NCBI GenBank assembly: GCA_033980235.1
Contig: CM067070.1
Location: 7,332,195-7,396,194 of the forward strand
DNA from: Diadema setosum
Taxonomy: Eukaryota > Echinodermata > Echinoidea > Diadematoida > Diadematidae
Direction: 5' to 3'
DNA length: 64,000 nucleotides
In this document: one piece after another, positions 34,966 to 45,009 of the stretch
Position numbering within the stretch: position 1 is the stretch's first letter
Layout: each line of letters begins with the position of its first letter
Translations under genes and position numbers: made by a program
The notes under the pieces: generated by a model
The model's input: only the letters and a program-made list of their open reading frames with translations
What the model was told of the DNA's origin: nothing
The model's database searches: none

Positions 34966-37889
34966 AAATAAGTAACAAATTAATCAAAGGCTTCTGAAAA
35001 AAAAAGGTAAGTCTTCATCAAAGATTTGAAGACAGCAAGTGATGGGGCCTTCCTCATTTTCTCAGGTAATTTATTTCATTCATTGTATAGCTCATCGCGG
35101 AGTTCACATTGCCATATCTGCGAAGACCCGTGTTATCTTCGTCTCTCTCTGTGAGCACGGGGGGTGTGGCATAAGTCGCATTTCTTTGGAGACTATGACG
35201 TCCCTCGGAGAATTTCTCGAGATCCCGAAAAATGCTGGAAGCTTGTCTGTGGATGATACAGAAGGGTAGGTTCTGTTTTATCTTGTTAACACCTGACTAA
35301 CAAAGAAAAGAAATAACCCCTCCAAAGAAAAAAAAATAATAACCCGAGAAGGAAGAAAAGAAAAATCAGAAGAAAAAAAATCTTCCTTCATGAAGTTGAC
35401 ATATTTTGCTCCTGCGACATGCTTCTCCGGTCGTATTTTCTCAAAGGACTTATAGGATATTAAGAGTTGGGGTTGTGGTACAGGGTTTTAGGTTTAGTTT
35501 GATGTGAGGATTGGGATTAGGGCTTGAGTTATGTTGGTGGGTAGAAATTATGTTTGGTCCAACTTGCAGATAATTTGATGGGAGCAATCGTCGCAGGAGC
35601 AGACATGTCATGGAAAAATATACACACACGAATCAACACACGCACACACACAGACAGAGCGCGCCCGCTCGCATATTAATACACTCACCCACACATGCCA
35701 TGATGTGCATAGAATATTTATTATGAATGCATATTTTTTTTTATGCCTTTATGTTGTCCGACAACCTATAATCACAAGTTTTTGGGCTGTTTTTAGTTGT
35801 TCGAGTTTCACATGCATTGCGTTGGAGTGAGTATTTTTTATTTTTAAGACGCGTAACATAATGATTTTTATAATTTGGAATGCAAAAAAGTAGGCCCACA
35901 CTTATTTTCATGCTTTGAACAAAGTAACTTATCTATGAATTCTGTATTTCGGGGGTGGGTTATTCTTCTCCAATATGAATTCACATCTGACTTTTATCAT
36001 GGGATAATGTTTTTGTTGTTGTTGTTGTTGTTGTTTTGGTTTTTTTTTTCCTTCAATATCATGATTCAGGTACCTCTATTGGTCTATAGATAGAAAGATA
36101 TTCCGCAAAACATTCCAAGGTATAGGGAACGAAGAGAAGGCCTATGACTTTGACGGAAAATTTGAAATCACAGGTAAACTTTTTATTTTTGCATTGATAT
36201 TATCTCTATGATTCATATAGAAATTGCTTTTATTGTAATAATGACCGAATTTATCTTTACAAGCATAGCGTGAGACGTGTCGTTACCATGGTATCTATAC
36301 TAGCATCATTAGCAAAATCATTAAACAGGCGAACCCCCCCCCCAAAAAAAAAAAATCAGGCAGTCAACCATATATTATGCTTGCTATTTGATTCATAGAG
36401 AAATCCGCTTTAATGATGGAAATGGGTTTAGATTTTGCCCCCCTATCACGGGCCTTTGGAAGGGAAGCCAGTAAAATTATTTTTCAAAAAAAAAAACATT
36501 TTTTTTTTTTTTTTTTGGGGGGGGGGGGGGGAAGCGAGTTAAAGGAACTGTACAGTACTGGTTGAGGTGGGCATTCATTTCGACTCGTGCAATATTCATG
36601 TTGATGAATGCAATATATCTGATATACCACTCAAGTGCATCCAAACCTGAATATCAGCGCGATGCAACATCAGGATTTGTTATATTTTGGCAGGTAGGGT
36701 CAATGAACTTGGGAGTTCAGGCTGCGCGTATTTGAGGTTTGCATGCGCCCACAAAAACGGGCCCCAAAATGCATTCATTCAGCCGAAGGGGGTCACGGAC
36801 AAAAGTTGGTGGATATTGTTCCTTTGGGGGTACTTATCATGAAAACAGCAATGTCAGCTATGGTGGAAATGAGCTGCATGCTTGGCGCGGCGCGAGGTCT
36901 GCGCTCTCAGAGTGCTTTTCTACTTTATCTTATTTATTACCTCCGCCAAGAGAGGAGGTTATGTTTTCGTTACCGTTGGCATGTGTTTGTGTGTTTGTTT
37001 GTCCTTGTGCAAAATAACTCAAAAAGTAGTCAACGGATTTAAATGAAACTTGCAGGAAAAGTTTAGAATGATACAAGTAATAGATGATTAAATTTTGGTA
37101 GTGATCCGAGAATTTGGGGGGAATTTATGAAGGATTTTTGATATTTTGGCAGGTAGGGTCAATGAACTTGAGAGTTCAGGCTGCGCGTAATGTTTTGCGG
37201 TTTGCAGCTGAGGATTTATGACGTAACAAAAGCTTCTGTATTGGGAAATCGGGCGACTTTCAGCACACAACGCTATAAGTACGTATGGGTAGAAATCACT
37301 GAAATTTCTATGGAAGACCAAGATCAGTGGTGGAAATGAGCTGCATGCTTGGCGGACGTCTGCGCTCTCAGAGTGCTTCCCTAGGTTATTTATCTATTCA
37401 ATCTTCTTTCAACAGGGTGGCCACATCAGTAGGCAGGTACTGTTCTTCCTTGAGGCCCTGCACATACAAGCATAACTTTATGCGTGGAAAACCAAGGGAC
37501 ATTGTGTAATAAAGTTAGACATTTCGCAATTATTCTTTTTCATTATTTCACAGTATATTCAATTCATAATGTTTAGTCTATATGCACTCTAATAATTTTT
37601 TTTCTCTTTTTCCTCTTTGACAGGACGTTACCTTATCAGAGTTGTCGACCAGACTGCGCTGTTTTACACCGTTTTAACCAATTCCACCGGTTTCGAAGGC
37701 AGTTGGCAAGCGATATTTCTAGGTCAAATTAGAGCCATCGTTAACTTTGTCATATCAGGTAAAACCCTCTACGTTCTTACAGATCAGCTGTTAGTCATCC
37801 CACACTTCAAGCTCCAGAACATCTCCAACAGTAGGTATTTTGTGCCAGAGAATCTGTATTTTATGGCCATTCTTCCCTCGCCAATGTGA
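28613..37889 (+). CDS. Gene B: secreted YWTD-type propeller protein, seven exons, complete
   Basis: Exons 28613-28655, 28766-28930, 31463-31609, 31987-32190, 35091-35265, 36070-36173 and 37624-37889. All donors are GT and all acceptors AG, phases agree, and the total of 1104 nt gives 367 residues and a stop. The N terminus MTSLELLLVAVIVTG is a signal-peptide core. Residues of about 15-118 contain seven cysteines if all are counted from exons 2-3 (motifs RLACIKYV, FPCQVMECAD, LVTCEP). Then SDLLFLAGDSAIYMAR and EQVLYWTDQGRALHRF form a YWTD-like repeat. A second is GYLYWSIDRKIFRKTF, followed by a last blade ending ILPSPM. YWTD repeats build six-bladed propellers in LDL-receptor-class proteins; here few canonical repeats are visible and no EGF, LDL-A or transmembrane part follows. 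I infer a small extracellular binding protein. The start is the first ATG after a 23-bp-TIR element. The exon 2 acceptor (28764-28765) is the least certain. Gene A is its paralogue. Confidence 0.72.
29688..30052 (+). mobile_element. tRNA-derived SINE
   Basis: GGTGAGTTGGCTCAGTCGG head with B box GGTTCGAACCCGG, the same body as 10972-11344, ending in (CAAA)n at 30031-30052. It lies in gene B intron 2. Confidence 0.88.
30226..30524 (+). mobile_element. Diverged SINE, 3' end cut by a MITE
   Basis: A-box-like AGCTCAATCGGTAGCGCG and B-box-like AGTTCGATTCC, body as in the other copies. It stops at CATGGAAGACCAG, exactly where an F11 element begins; the tail is absent. Confidence 0.8.
30522..30678. 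mobile_element. F11 MITE (AGGGCCCCATTTCATAAAA)
   Basis: Left end AGGGCCCCATTTCATAAAAG, right end CTTTTATGGAAAGGCC, with mirrored inner words GCAACTCTTGCTGGAATGG and CCGTTCCAGCAAGAGTTG. The copy at 39034-39197 has both intact ends. I recall similar repeats from sea urchin DNA; unverified. Confidence 0.75.
30679..31300. repeat. CACGAGTCATAC-repeat element
   Basis: About nine degenerate direct repeats of CACGAGTCATACTCC (30679-30860). They are followed after a spacer by opposite-orientation words GACTCGTGGGCC and GCTCATGGGCC (31105-31265), so a foldback layout. Related blocks are at 42640-42830 and 47456-48030. Intron of gene B. Confidence 0.6.
32549..34236 (-). pseudogene. 5'-truncated LINE: reverse transcriptase C-terminal part
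   Basis: The minus strand reads from the RT motif GSISGPLLFLFNINDI (about 34235-34187) to the catalytic YADDTNIYF (about 34140). RNIGILSKMKSYLPEHTL follows at about 33820, then the C-terminal PNLWNTLPNYVESCKTFYSF (33370-33310) and a stop near 33283. Frameshifts, a (GTT)n expansion and a (CAT)n tract break it. A 3' UTR ends in a (TTGAA)n tail at 32549-32570, as in L2/CR1-like elements. It is related to ORF2 at 58522-61576 but not identical. It is a 5'-truncated insertion in gene B intron 4. Confidence 0.8.
34934..34966. repeat. (CA)n microsatellite
   Basis: About 16 CA units in gene B intron 4. Confidence 0.9.
36610..36930 (+). repeat. F12 repeat, 5'-truncated copy
   Basis: Shares with the next copy GGCAGGTAGGGTCAATGAAC, GTGGAAATGAGCTGCATGCT and the end GTCTGCGCTCTCAGAGTGCT. 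Left boundary uncertain. Confidence 0.55.
36938..37378 (+). mobile_element. F12 repeat, near-complete copy (ACCTCCGCCAAG type)
   Basis: Starts ACCTCCGCCAAGAGAGGAGG, then TTATGTTTTCGTTACCG, a GTTTGTTTGT stretch and AAAATAACTCAAAAAG; ends GTCTGCGCTCTCAGAGTGCT. From memory this matches a repeat widespread in aquatic invertebrate and fish genomes. Two copies lie head to tail, 245 bp upstream of the last exon of gene B. Confidence 0.6.
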
Positions 37890-38181
37890 TTTATACAACT
37901 ATTTATAGACCGATTCGGATTCGTTGAGGGCAGCAGACAATATTATTTGTGGCACTGGGCGCAGCCATGAGCTCATTTTGCGGTGTCCCAGCCGACCCCC
38001 CCCCCCCCTCCTCTCCCCCACCCCACGGGCAACATGTTTATCGCGCACTTGTAACAAAGGTTCGCGCACTGAGCACGCATTCGCGCACTCAGTACGAGAT
38101 GCCTATTGGCTAAAGCAACCGTGCATCAGTTTTTCATTCCGTGCGCGGAAGGCGGTGGGGGAGGCGTTTTTTTTTTTTTAA

Positions 38182-38366
38182 AGACGGCACAGATTGGGGC
38201 ATGGCGCGTGTTAAACCTATGGAAAAAAACGTTGGGTTAGGATTTATGGTTAGGGTTAGGGTTGGGGTTAGGGTTAGGGTCAGGGTTAGGGTTAGGGTTT
38301 GATGGTTAGGGTTAGGATCGGGATTAGGGTTAGGTTTAGGGATAGAGTCCCCAATCTGTGCCGTCT
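38182..38366. mobile_element. MITE carrying telomere-like TTAGGG repeats, copy 2 (inverted)
   Basis: AGACGGCACAGATTGGGGC to CCCCAATCTGTGCCGTCT with GGTTAGGGTTAGGG-type repeats between. Opposite orientation to copies 1 and 3. Constant segment CGCGTGTTAAACCTATGG preserved. Confidence 0.8.
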
Positions 38367-38424
38367 AAAAAAAAACACGCGTGGGGGAGAGGGGAGGGGG
38401 GCCCGGGGGCGTGTTTTTTTTTTT

Positions 38425-38621
38425 AGACGGCACAGATTGGGGACCCTAAAAATCTATTGGGGACCCTATCCCAAAACCTTACCCTAATCCTAACCCTAAC
38501 CTAACCATCAAACCCTAACCCTAACCCCAACCCTAACCCTTACCCTAATCCTAACCAGAAACCCTAACCCAACGTTTTTCCCATAGGTTTAACACGCGCC
38601 ATGCCCCAATCTGTGCCGTCT
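38425..38621. mobile_element. MITE carrying telomere-like CCCTAA repeats, copy 3
   Basis: AGACGGCACAGATTGGGG to CCCCAATCTGTGCCGTCT; inner CTAAAAATCTATTGGGG and TAGGTTTAACACGCGCC constant segments. Only 58 bp from copy 2, forming a head-to-head palindrome. Confidence 0.8.
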
Positions 38622-39033
38622 TAAAAAATAAACGCGGCCCGGGGGGGTCGGCTAAGACACCGCAGTAATGACGCTGCCCGTGCCAAAAATACACATAGCG
38701 CGTCACAGAGTCGGTCTATAGACAGCGGCACTGCACTCCGATTTTGATAATCTTGCAAAATATTAAGGAGGTTACAAGAAATGGAATCACAACGGTCTTA
38801 TTCCCTTTGATCCCATACGCTTAAAGCGGGGCTTAATGCCGACACTCAAAAATATGTGAAGTATGTGGCACACTGGGTAATTACAAAAAGAAAAAAAAAA
38901 TATTAATAAACCTAATAGTCTTCACGTCTTCTTCACGAGTAGCCTCTTCAGTGTTGCCACTGCTCTACAAGTGGGTCTTCTGGGTTGAGATTGACTTAGT
39001 GGGTAAAAATACCCAGTCCAAGGCCGTAAACAC

Positions 39034-39197
39034 AGGGCCCCATATCATAGAAGATGTTAGGATGGCAACTCTTGCTGGAATAGCAACTTCCAATAGCAAC
39101 AGCCAATCAGGAAGCTGGATTCTTGTCGTTATTAATTGCCATTCCAGCAATACAAGAGTTGCTATCATATTATCCACTTTTTATGAAATGGGGCCCT
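39034..39197. mobile_element. F11 MITE, intact ends
   Basis: AGGGCCCCATATCATAGAAG to TTTTTATGAAATGGGGCCCT, 164 bp. Copy 1 of the duplication has the empty site near 13165. Confidence 0.8.
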
Positions 39198-39661
39198 GGT
39201 CTACCCCACAGATAGGAAGGCAATGGATGCATGTCTCATTACGTAATGACCTGATGGCCATAGTCGCGACTCTCTAAGGAAGATTAAGTCTATGATGATG
39301 GTAATTTCTTTTCGCAATTCCTGCTTATAAAAGATGATGCGCGAAAAGAAATTGCGCAAAAAAAATATGATGAAATGAAAATAAAAATCACTCAACTGGA
39401 CATGTGGGGACGTTAATCTGACATAAGGAAACACTATACTTGGAACAGTCTTAGAGTCATGTATATACATTATACGGTTTCTTAAAATTCAGATCTGCTC
39501 ATAGTGGATTAACATGAATATTGGTCATGTTGGTGGAGTTTCTGATCGTTAACTAGAGTAACAGTATGTGAAGGGGAGAAGCTTTCATAGTCTAGAACGT
39601 TCAAGGCGATGTCTAGCGATGCCTAAAATATAATACATTTAGCTGCTGATGTATGACATAT

Positions 39662-40052
39662 AACCCCGTTTCCAGTGCACGGCTGGGCCGAGCCCGGGCC
39701 GAGCCCGGGCTGAGCACAGGCTGAGCACTCGGCTCCGCAATTCTGTCCGTTTACAGTGGAGGGCTCGGCCCGGGCTTTTAATTCAAACCTTTCAATATTT
39801 TGTCGTAGTGGCGCTGTACTTGTTAACAAACGATTATTATTGGAGGCGCGCCGGTCGCAATTTGGTACCGCATTTGGCCCAGTTTGCGTTTACAGTGAGA
39901 AAAGGCCAGGCCGAGCCCGGGCCGAGCCGCGGCCGAGACGACATCCAGAGCTTGGCCAAATGCGTGGCCGATTTTGGTACCACATTTGGCCTTTTGCGCG
40001 TTTACAGTGAAATGAAGGCCGAGCCCGGCCCTTTCACTCCTGTAAATGGGGT
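39662..40052. mobile_element. GGCCGAGCCCGGG-repeat GC-rich element
   Basis: Ends ACCCCGTTTCCAGTG and CTGTAAATGGGGT. Both arms hold GGCCGAGCCCGGGC words, repeated GTTTACAGTG, and TTTGGTACCRCATTTGGCC twice. Copy 1 lacks it (continuous text near 15247), so the insertion is supported. GC content contrasts sharply with the flanks. Confidence 0.65.
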
Positions 40053-41056
40053 CATAGAAGATGCTAGAAAGTTCCTGGTATAATGTTTCACCACAACGCT
40101 CCTGAATTCCCGTCAGACACAATGCCATGTGTGTATTCCTGTGCATGTAACACTTGCTTAGTATTCTGTGCGTGTATCAATACACACTCTGAGTAAATAC
40201 AATTTACAGTTAATGTTTGATAGAAGTCAATGGCTTGTCACTGCACTTTAAATAATGACTGTCAAAAGAGACTGAATATCGTACGAGGAAATTATGGTTC
40301 AATTGATCAGAATCTTTAGAATTAGAATGTCGGTTTCTCGTGTAACTGATCTGTAGATATAATGTAGATAGGATCTATATAAAATATCGTGAAATGCCGA
40401 TCAACCGATCGATGACATAACATGTAAAGGCAGAGCAGCAAAAGCCGATAACTATCAGCCAAAAATCCCATTCTTGGAAGTGATCATTATCATTTAATTC
40501 CAAACATGAAAATATCCCCGAGCATAAGCAATAAACATGCTCAGGTTTATATGTCTTAAATACCACCATTGTAAAAACCCTCAATATAACTTCAAACAGA
40601 CGATAGCCTCATCTGCCAGGAACAAGTAGAGAGCTTAGAGGTTCCCAATATAATAATTACGTCATAAAATGATGAAACAATTCCAGAGTAAATGAGAGCG
40701 TACACGTGACAAGGCATTTGGTCCACATAGCATGTCATTTTTGCTTGTGACCGGTCATCAGTAAAGTATGATAACCAGTCATTGCCATGCAGTTAAATCA
40801 CGTCAGGATGGTGACCGGGCGAGATTTCGTTTGTTTTATTTACTGTAGTCCCGTAAATTATGGTTGCCGTGGAATTTTAAATTCTTATACACTTAAAAAT
40901 CTTTCGACTGCAAGGATCTGCTTCATCCTTTTATAAAACAAATAATACACTTTTTTTTCAAGCATTAGCATTACCTATATTCGGTACAGTCGAACCAGTC
41001 TAAACGTCTTCGGCTGTAGCCTTATAATGCCCTAACTGATATAAATATTAATTGTA

Positions 41057-42045
41057 CACTCGGCAAAAAAAAGAAAGTAAACACTTTTTCCAGTTAATAT
41101 TTTCATAGAAAATTTTGATAAAAATCAATGTGTCATATACCGTATCAAAGATTATTCAATTGGCTATCAACCTGGCAGGTTTATACAAAGGGAATTTTGA
41201 CGCATGAATGAACACAGTCGTTTTTGTCAGCCAAGGCAGAAAAGTAAAAATTGCAGAATTGGACATATTGAAATTCATTTGCAAATGCCCTCCAAGATAG
41301 CAAATGATCACAAAAGACCAATTTAACGCAATGTGTTACATGAATGAAACAGCAGAAATAAGTTTTCCTTTCCCTTGTTTCCCTTTACATTCAAAACGAA
41401 AACGTAGTGGGAAAACTGAAGGTGGAACATAACCATTTTCCATCAATTCAAACTTTAAATGACATAGGGAGTAAGCTGTAAAGGTGATAAAATCGACAGA
41501 ATATCTTCATTTTACCTTTTAATTACGGAATTTAAGAATGCACGAGACAAATTCAAGAACCAAATATTATTTCAAATTTTCTAAATTTGGAATAACGCTT
41601 CAAATTTAACTTTTTTTTGGTTGCCATAATTTTTCTCTTACGTCTTTTGACTGCGGATTTGACACAAGATTCCTTATTTTTCTCCATTATTTTTTTGCCT
41701 TTCTTTATCTTTGGAGGGTTACAGAGACATTATTAAGATCATAGGTTGATTTTGCAAATTAATTTGCATTTCCATTGTGTTGAATTTGTATTTTGTTCTC
41801 ATTATTATATGGAAGAGCAAATACGCTTGAATAACATCTTGTCTATTTTGCAATTTTTACTTTTGTTCCTTGGAAGAGAAAAACGAATGTGTTCACTCAT
41901 GCATAAGGTCAACATTTTCATTGATCTATTAGGTTGATAGCTAATTAAATTACCTTTAATATGGTATATAAAACACCATTTTTAGCCAGATAGTCTATGA
42001 GAAAGATAAACTTGAAAAGTGTTTACTTTCCTTTTTGGCTGAGTG
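41057..42045. mobile_element. Tc1/mariner-like non-autonomous element, TA duplication
   Basis: CACTCGGCAAAAAAAAGAAA at the left and TTTCCTTTTTGGCTGAGTG at the right, flanked by TA on both sides, 989 bp. The inverted ends continue with GTAAACACTTTTT. No ORF above 63 codons, so no transposase. Superfamily assignment is by TA target and end structure only. Confidence 0.65.
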
Positions 42046-42085
42046 TATATTGGTATAAGTGGACATGTATTGCAATAGGTGAGTT

Positions 42086-42125
42086 CTGTATAGTAGACTT
42101 GATTTAATTTGATTTGATTTGATTT
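42086..42125 (-). repeat. (ATTTG)n tail-like tract, possible LINE 3' end
   Basis: Reads AAATCAAATCAAATCAAATT on the minus strand, the same motif as 50403-50440. Downstream unique DNA to 42560 shows no gene. Confidence 0.4.
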
Positions 42126-42639
42126 ATTCATTCATAGAGTTAAGTAAATTAGGACAGGGTGACACTCCCTTTCCTTTTATATTGTAAATAAGCAAAATTA
42201 TACTTGAAACTGCTGGTAACCCCAAAAGAACTCAATTTCACAACTTTTTCTTCGGTATTTGTCATAAAATTGTATCACAGTTCATATATTTTTTCATTAC
42301 ATTGCTGTGTTATTATGTGTATTCAAATGTTGTAATCATATGTGTTGGAAATTAAATAAAATGAAGTCAGCACAAATGAGACGAGCATTCATCATGACTT
42401 TAATTGACAAACATGTATACAGCGGACATGAAGAAACGATATTTGAAATTATGAAAGCACTTTGCAAGTATAGGTTACTTAGAGATAACAGCCATGACCT
42501 GTTCAACTGATATTAAATAGATAAAATCCGTTCTTAAACCTGCAGAGAACATTCTCCACAATTGTTGTTTTTTGTTTTGTTTTGTTTTTGCAGCAGCAGT
42601 TATCACTGTTTAGGATATGATGTTCAGCCGGGTGCACGT

Positions 42640-42830
42640 CACGAGACCAACACCCACGAGTCATACAGCCTACGAGTTACACAACCCACGAGTCATAGAC
42701 CCCATGAGTTCGACACTAAGCAAACAAGGTCCACGAGACTGACGCATTTAACCCCATGTTGTATCTGTCGAACTCGTGAGCTGTTTGAACGAGTGTCGAT
42801 CTCATGAACTTTATTTGCCTAGTGTATAGA
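42640..42830. repeat. CACGAGTCATAC-repeat element, short copy
   Basis: CACGAGTCATACAGCCTACG and further CACGAG words, then the opposite-orientation AACTCGTGAGC and GATCTCATGAAC. Confidence 0.5.
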
Positions 42831-42900
42831 AATAATATTATTGTTGGGATGATCACGCTTGATCAGTTAAGCGAGCAAGTCCCATCTATTGATTTTATAA

Positions 42901-43480
42901 TATGAAATCACGCAGCTCCAAAGCGAACTCTTTGTACACAATATGCATAATTATAATGATTTCATTTCATTCATTATTTCATGCATTTCATTTCCAGCAG
43001 AATGCAACTGCAATAATTACGGATAACGAAACATCATATTATTAAAAGAGAGACATAAACCATAACATTTTCAATTGGTATCAAAGATACAATGAGGTTC
43101 ATAAAAATAAAAAAGGAAATCTACAGAAATCTGAACAAAGATATCAGTCATTTTTCGCCTTCTATACTTTATCTACAATATACATGTATATGATATGAAA
43201 TCACGCAGCTCCAAAGCGAATACATATTTGTGTAGACCCAAATAATGTACATATATGTAATGTTTCATTCATTTTTTCATGCATTTCATTTCCAGCAGAA
43301 TACAACTACAATAATTACGGATAAAGAAACATAATATTCAAAAAAAAAAAGAGATATAAACCATAACCTTTTAAACTGGTATCATAGATACCTTAAGGTA
43401 CATAAAAATAAAAAACGAAATTTACAGACAGTGACAGAAGTCTGAACAAAGGCTAGCAGTCATTTTGCGCCTCATATAGT
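42901..43480. repeat. Tandem duplication of a ~290-bp unit
   Basis: Both units start GATATGAAATCACGCAGCTC or its close variant (42901 and 43193). They share CATGCATTTCATTTCCAGCA and AATTACGGATAA at matching places, roughly 80 per cent alike by eye. Non-coding. Confidence 0.7.
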
Positions 43481-43896
43481 TTAAAAACGGTATCAGAACG
43501 TGATTAATCTAATCTACAATGGGGAATATGAAATCACACATAAAGGACTGTTCAGGAGAGCAGAACACAAAGAAAAGGGAAATGCAAATAAAATGTGCAA
43601 AACACATTACACATTACCAATACTTTAACTAATAGTCTACTTTGTGAAAGAAAATTATTTCGGATTAGACGAGACATTTTACCTAAAGTAAGATAGGTTA
43701 GGCGCCTAAAAAAATCATCCGTGAGTAGTTGGTAAGACAGCTAAATATTGCCTTACATAGAAATCATTTATACGTAAAACATTTTATTCTCTTCGCAAGT
43801 TCTTATATGTTCGTAACATTTTGCACTCCATACATTCCTCCAGAAAAAAAGGAATTTGACATTTCAATCTTGAAAACCTTGAAGAAGACGCAATAC

Positions 43897-44092
43897 AGTG
43901 CACCCCGATATAACGAACACGGTTATAATGAAATTCTCGTTACAACGAAATCGGATTGCAGGTCTCAAAGCTATCATCTATTATCTATATACACTATACT
44001 GTTCGGTTTTGAAAAAAAAAAAAATCGCTGTAACAAAAGAAACCGCCGGTCGCGAGGACTCCGTTATAACGGGAGTACACTTAGCGCCGTTA
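43897..44092. repeat. Small pogo-like TIR element
   Basis: GTGCACCCCGATATAACGAA at the left, CTCCGTTATAACGGGAGTAC at the right, with CTCGTTACAACGAAATC inside. The TATAACG-type ends are common in pogo/Tc1 families. Confidence 0.5.
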
Positions 44093-44238
44093 GTAAGAGA
44101 TAATTCTCTCATAATGAAAGTCAAAGTTTTACTCTCGAGTCGTTTTACAGATAAGGTTTGGATATCTGCAATAATTTCGATACTGGGGATCGTCAGAAAG
44201 ACACTTTGAAAGAAGCATACTAACATTGTATCGCTTAA

Positions 44239-44837
44239 AGGGAAATCCAGTCCAAATATAAACCAGTCCGTTAAAAAAAGTAAAATCTCGAGTTCAACGT
44301 TAAAATGTTGACTGAAATCGAATGAAAAATAAGGAAGTTATGACAATTTGAAGTTTTGCTCATTTCTCCAAAACAGTTCTTGTACAACAGATATGAATAT
44401 TCAAATCAGTGAGCTAACCATGCGATACCCTCATAATTTTCCATTGATCGTGTAAAAAAAAATGATGAAAATTCAATGATTTTCTTCATTGAAGCCTTAA
44501 ACATGATGTTTTCCTGGTTAAATAACTTCAGAATAGTGATCAGGTAGATATACCAGGATTTGAGCCTCGGGCATAATTGCGTTTTAATGAAAGACTAGAA
44601 ATTTCAGAATTTTATGTACAAACTATACGGCAAGTTGTGAGGGAATGATAAAATCACTTTGCCATTTGCATATTCATATTGACTGTTCAGGAACTGTTTC
44701 CCCCAAGATATAGCAAAATTTCAAAATGTCATAACTTTCTTATTTTTCATCCTATTTCGATCAAAATTATACCGTTGAACTCGTAATATTTTGCTCTTTC
44801 TTATCAGACTATTTTGCATTTGGACTGGGTTCCCCCT
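44239..44837. mobile_element. F3 palindromic MITE
   Basis: AGGGAAATCCAGTCCAAATA to GCATTTGGACTGGGTTCCCCCT. TTAA at 44235-44238; the right flank is degenerate (TCAA). Confidence 0.78.
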
Positions 44838-45009
44838 TCAAACAACAAAAGCAATATTCTCCGAAAGACCATTAAAAAAAACCCATCAACCTAGATTACT
44901 TTTGACTTTCAACTTGACGCAACGACGTATGGCCGATACCCCGCTTAAGGTGAACATTCAGCAAAAATACTTTTCGTGTAAGTTTTATAGGCTTTCTTAA
45001 AAAGTGACA

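Larger units (their letters stand above)
37916..38718. mobile_element. Foldback element TAGACCGA hosting two telomere-like MITEs
   Basis: Ends TAGACCGA and TCGGTCTA. Inner arms GCGGTGTCCCAGCCGACC and GGTCGGCTAAGACACCGC are complementary. It begins 26 bp after the gene B stop, where gene A has a different insertion. Its centre is occupied by the two inverted telomere-like MITEs. Confidence 0.6.
34530..40980. repeat. Segmental duplication, copy 2 (gene B copy)
   Basis: Partner of 470-17935; covers gene B exons 5-7 and about 3 kb of 3' flank. It carries insertions that copy 1 lacks (two F12 copies, 37916-38718, 39034-39197, 39662-40052) and lacks most of those in copy 1. Confidence 0.75.
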
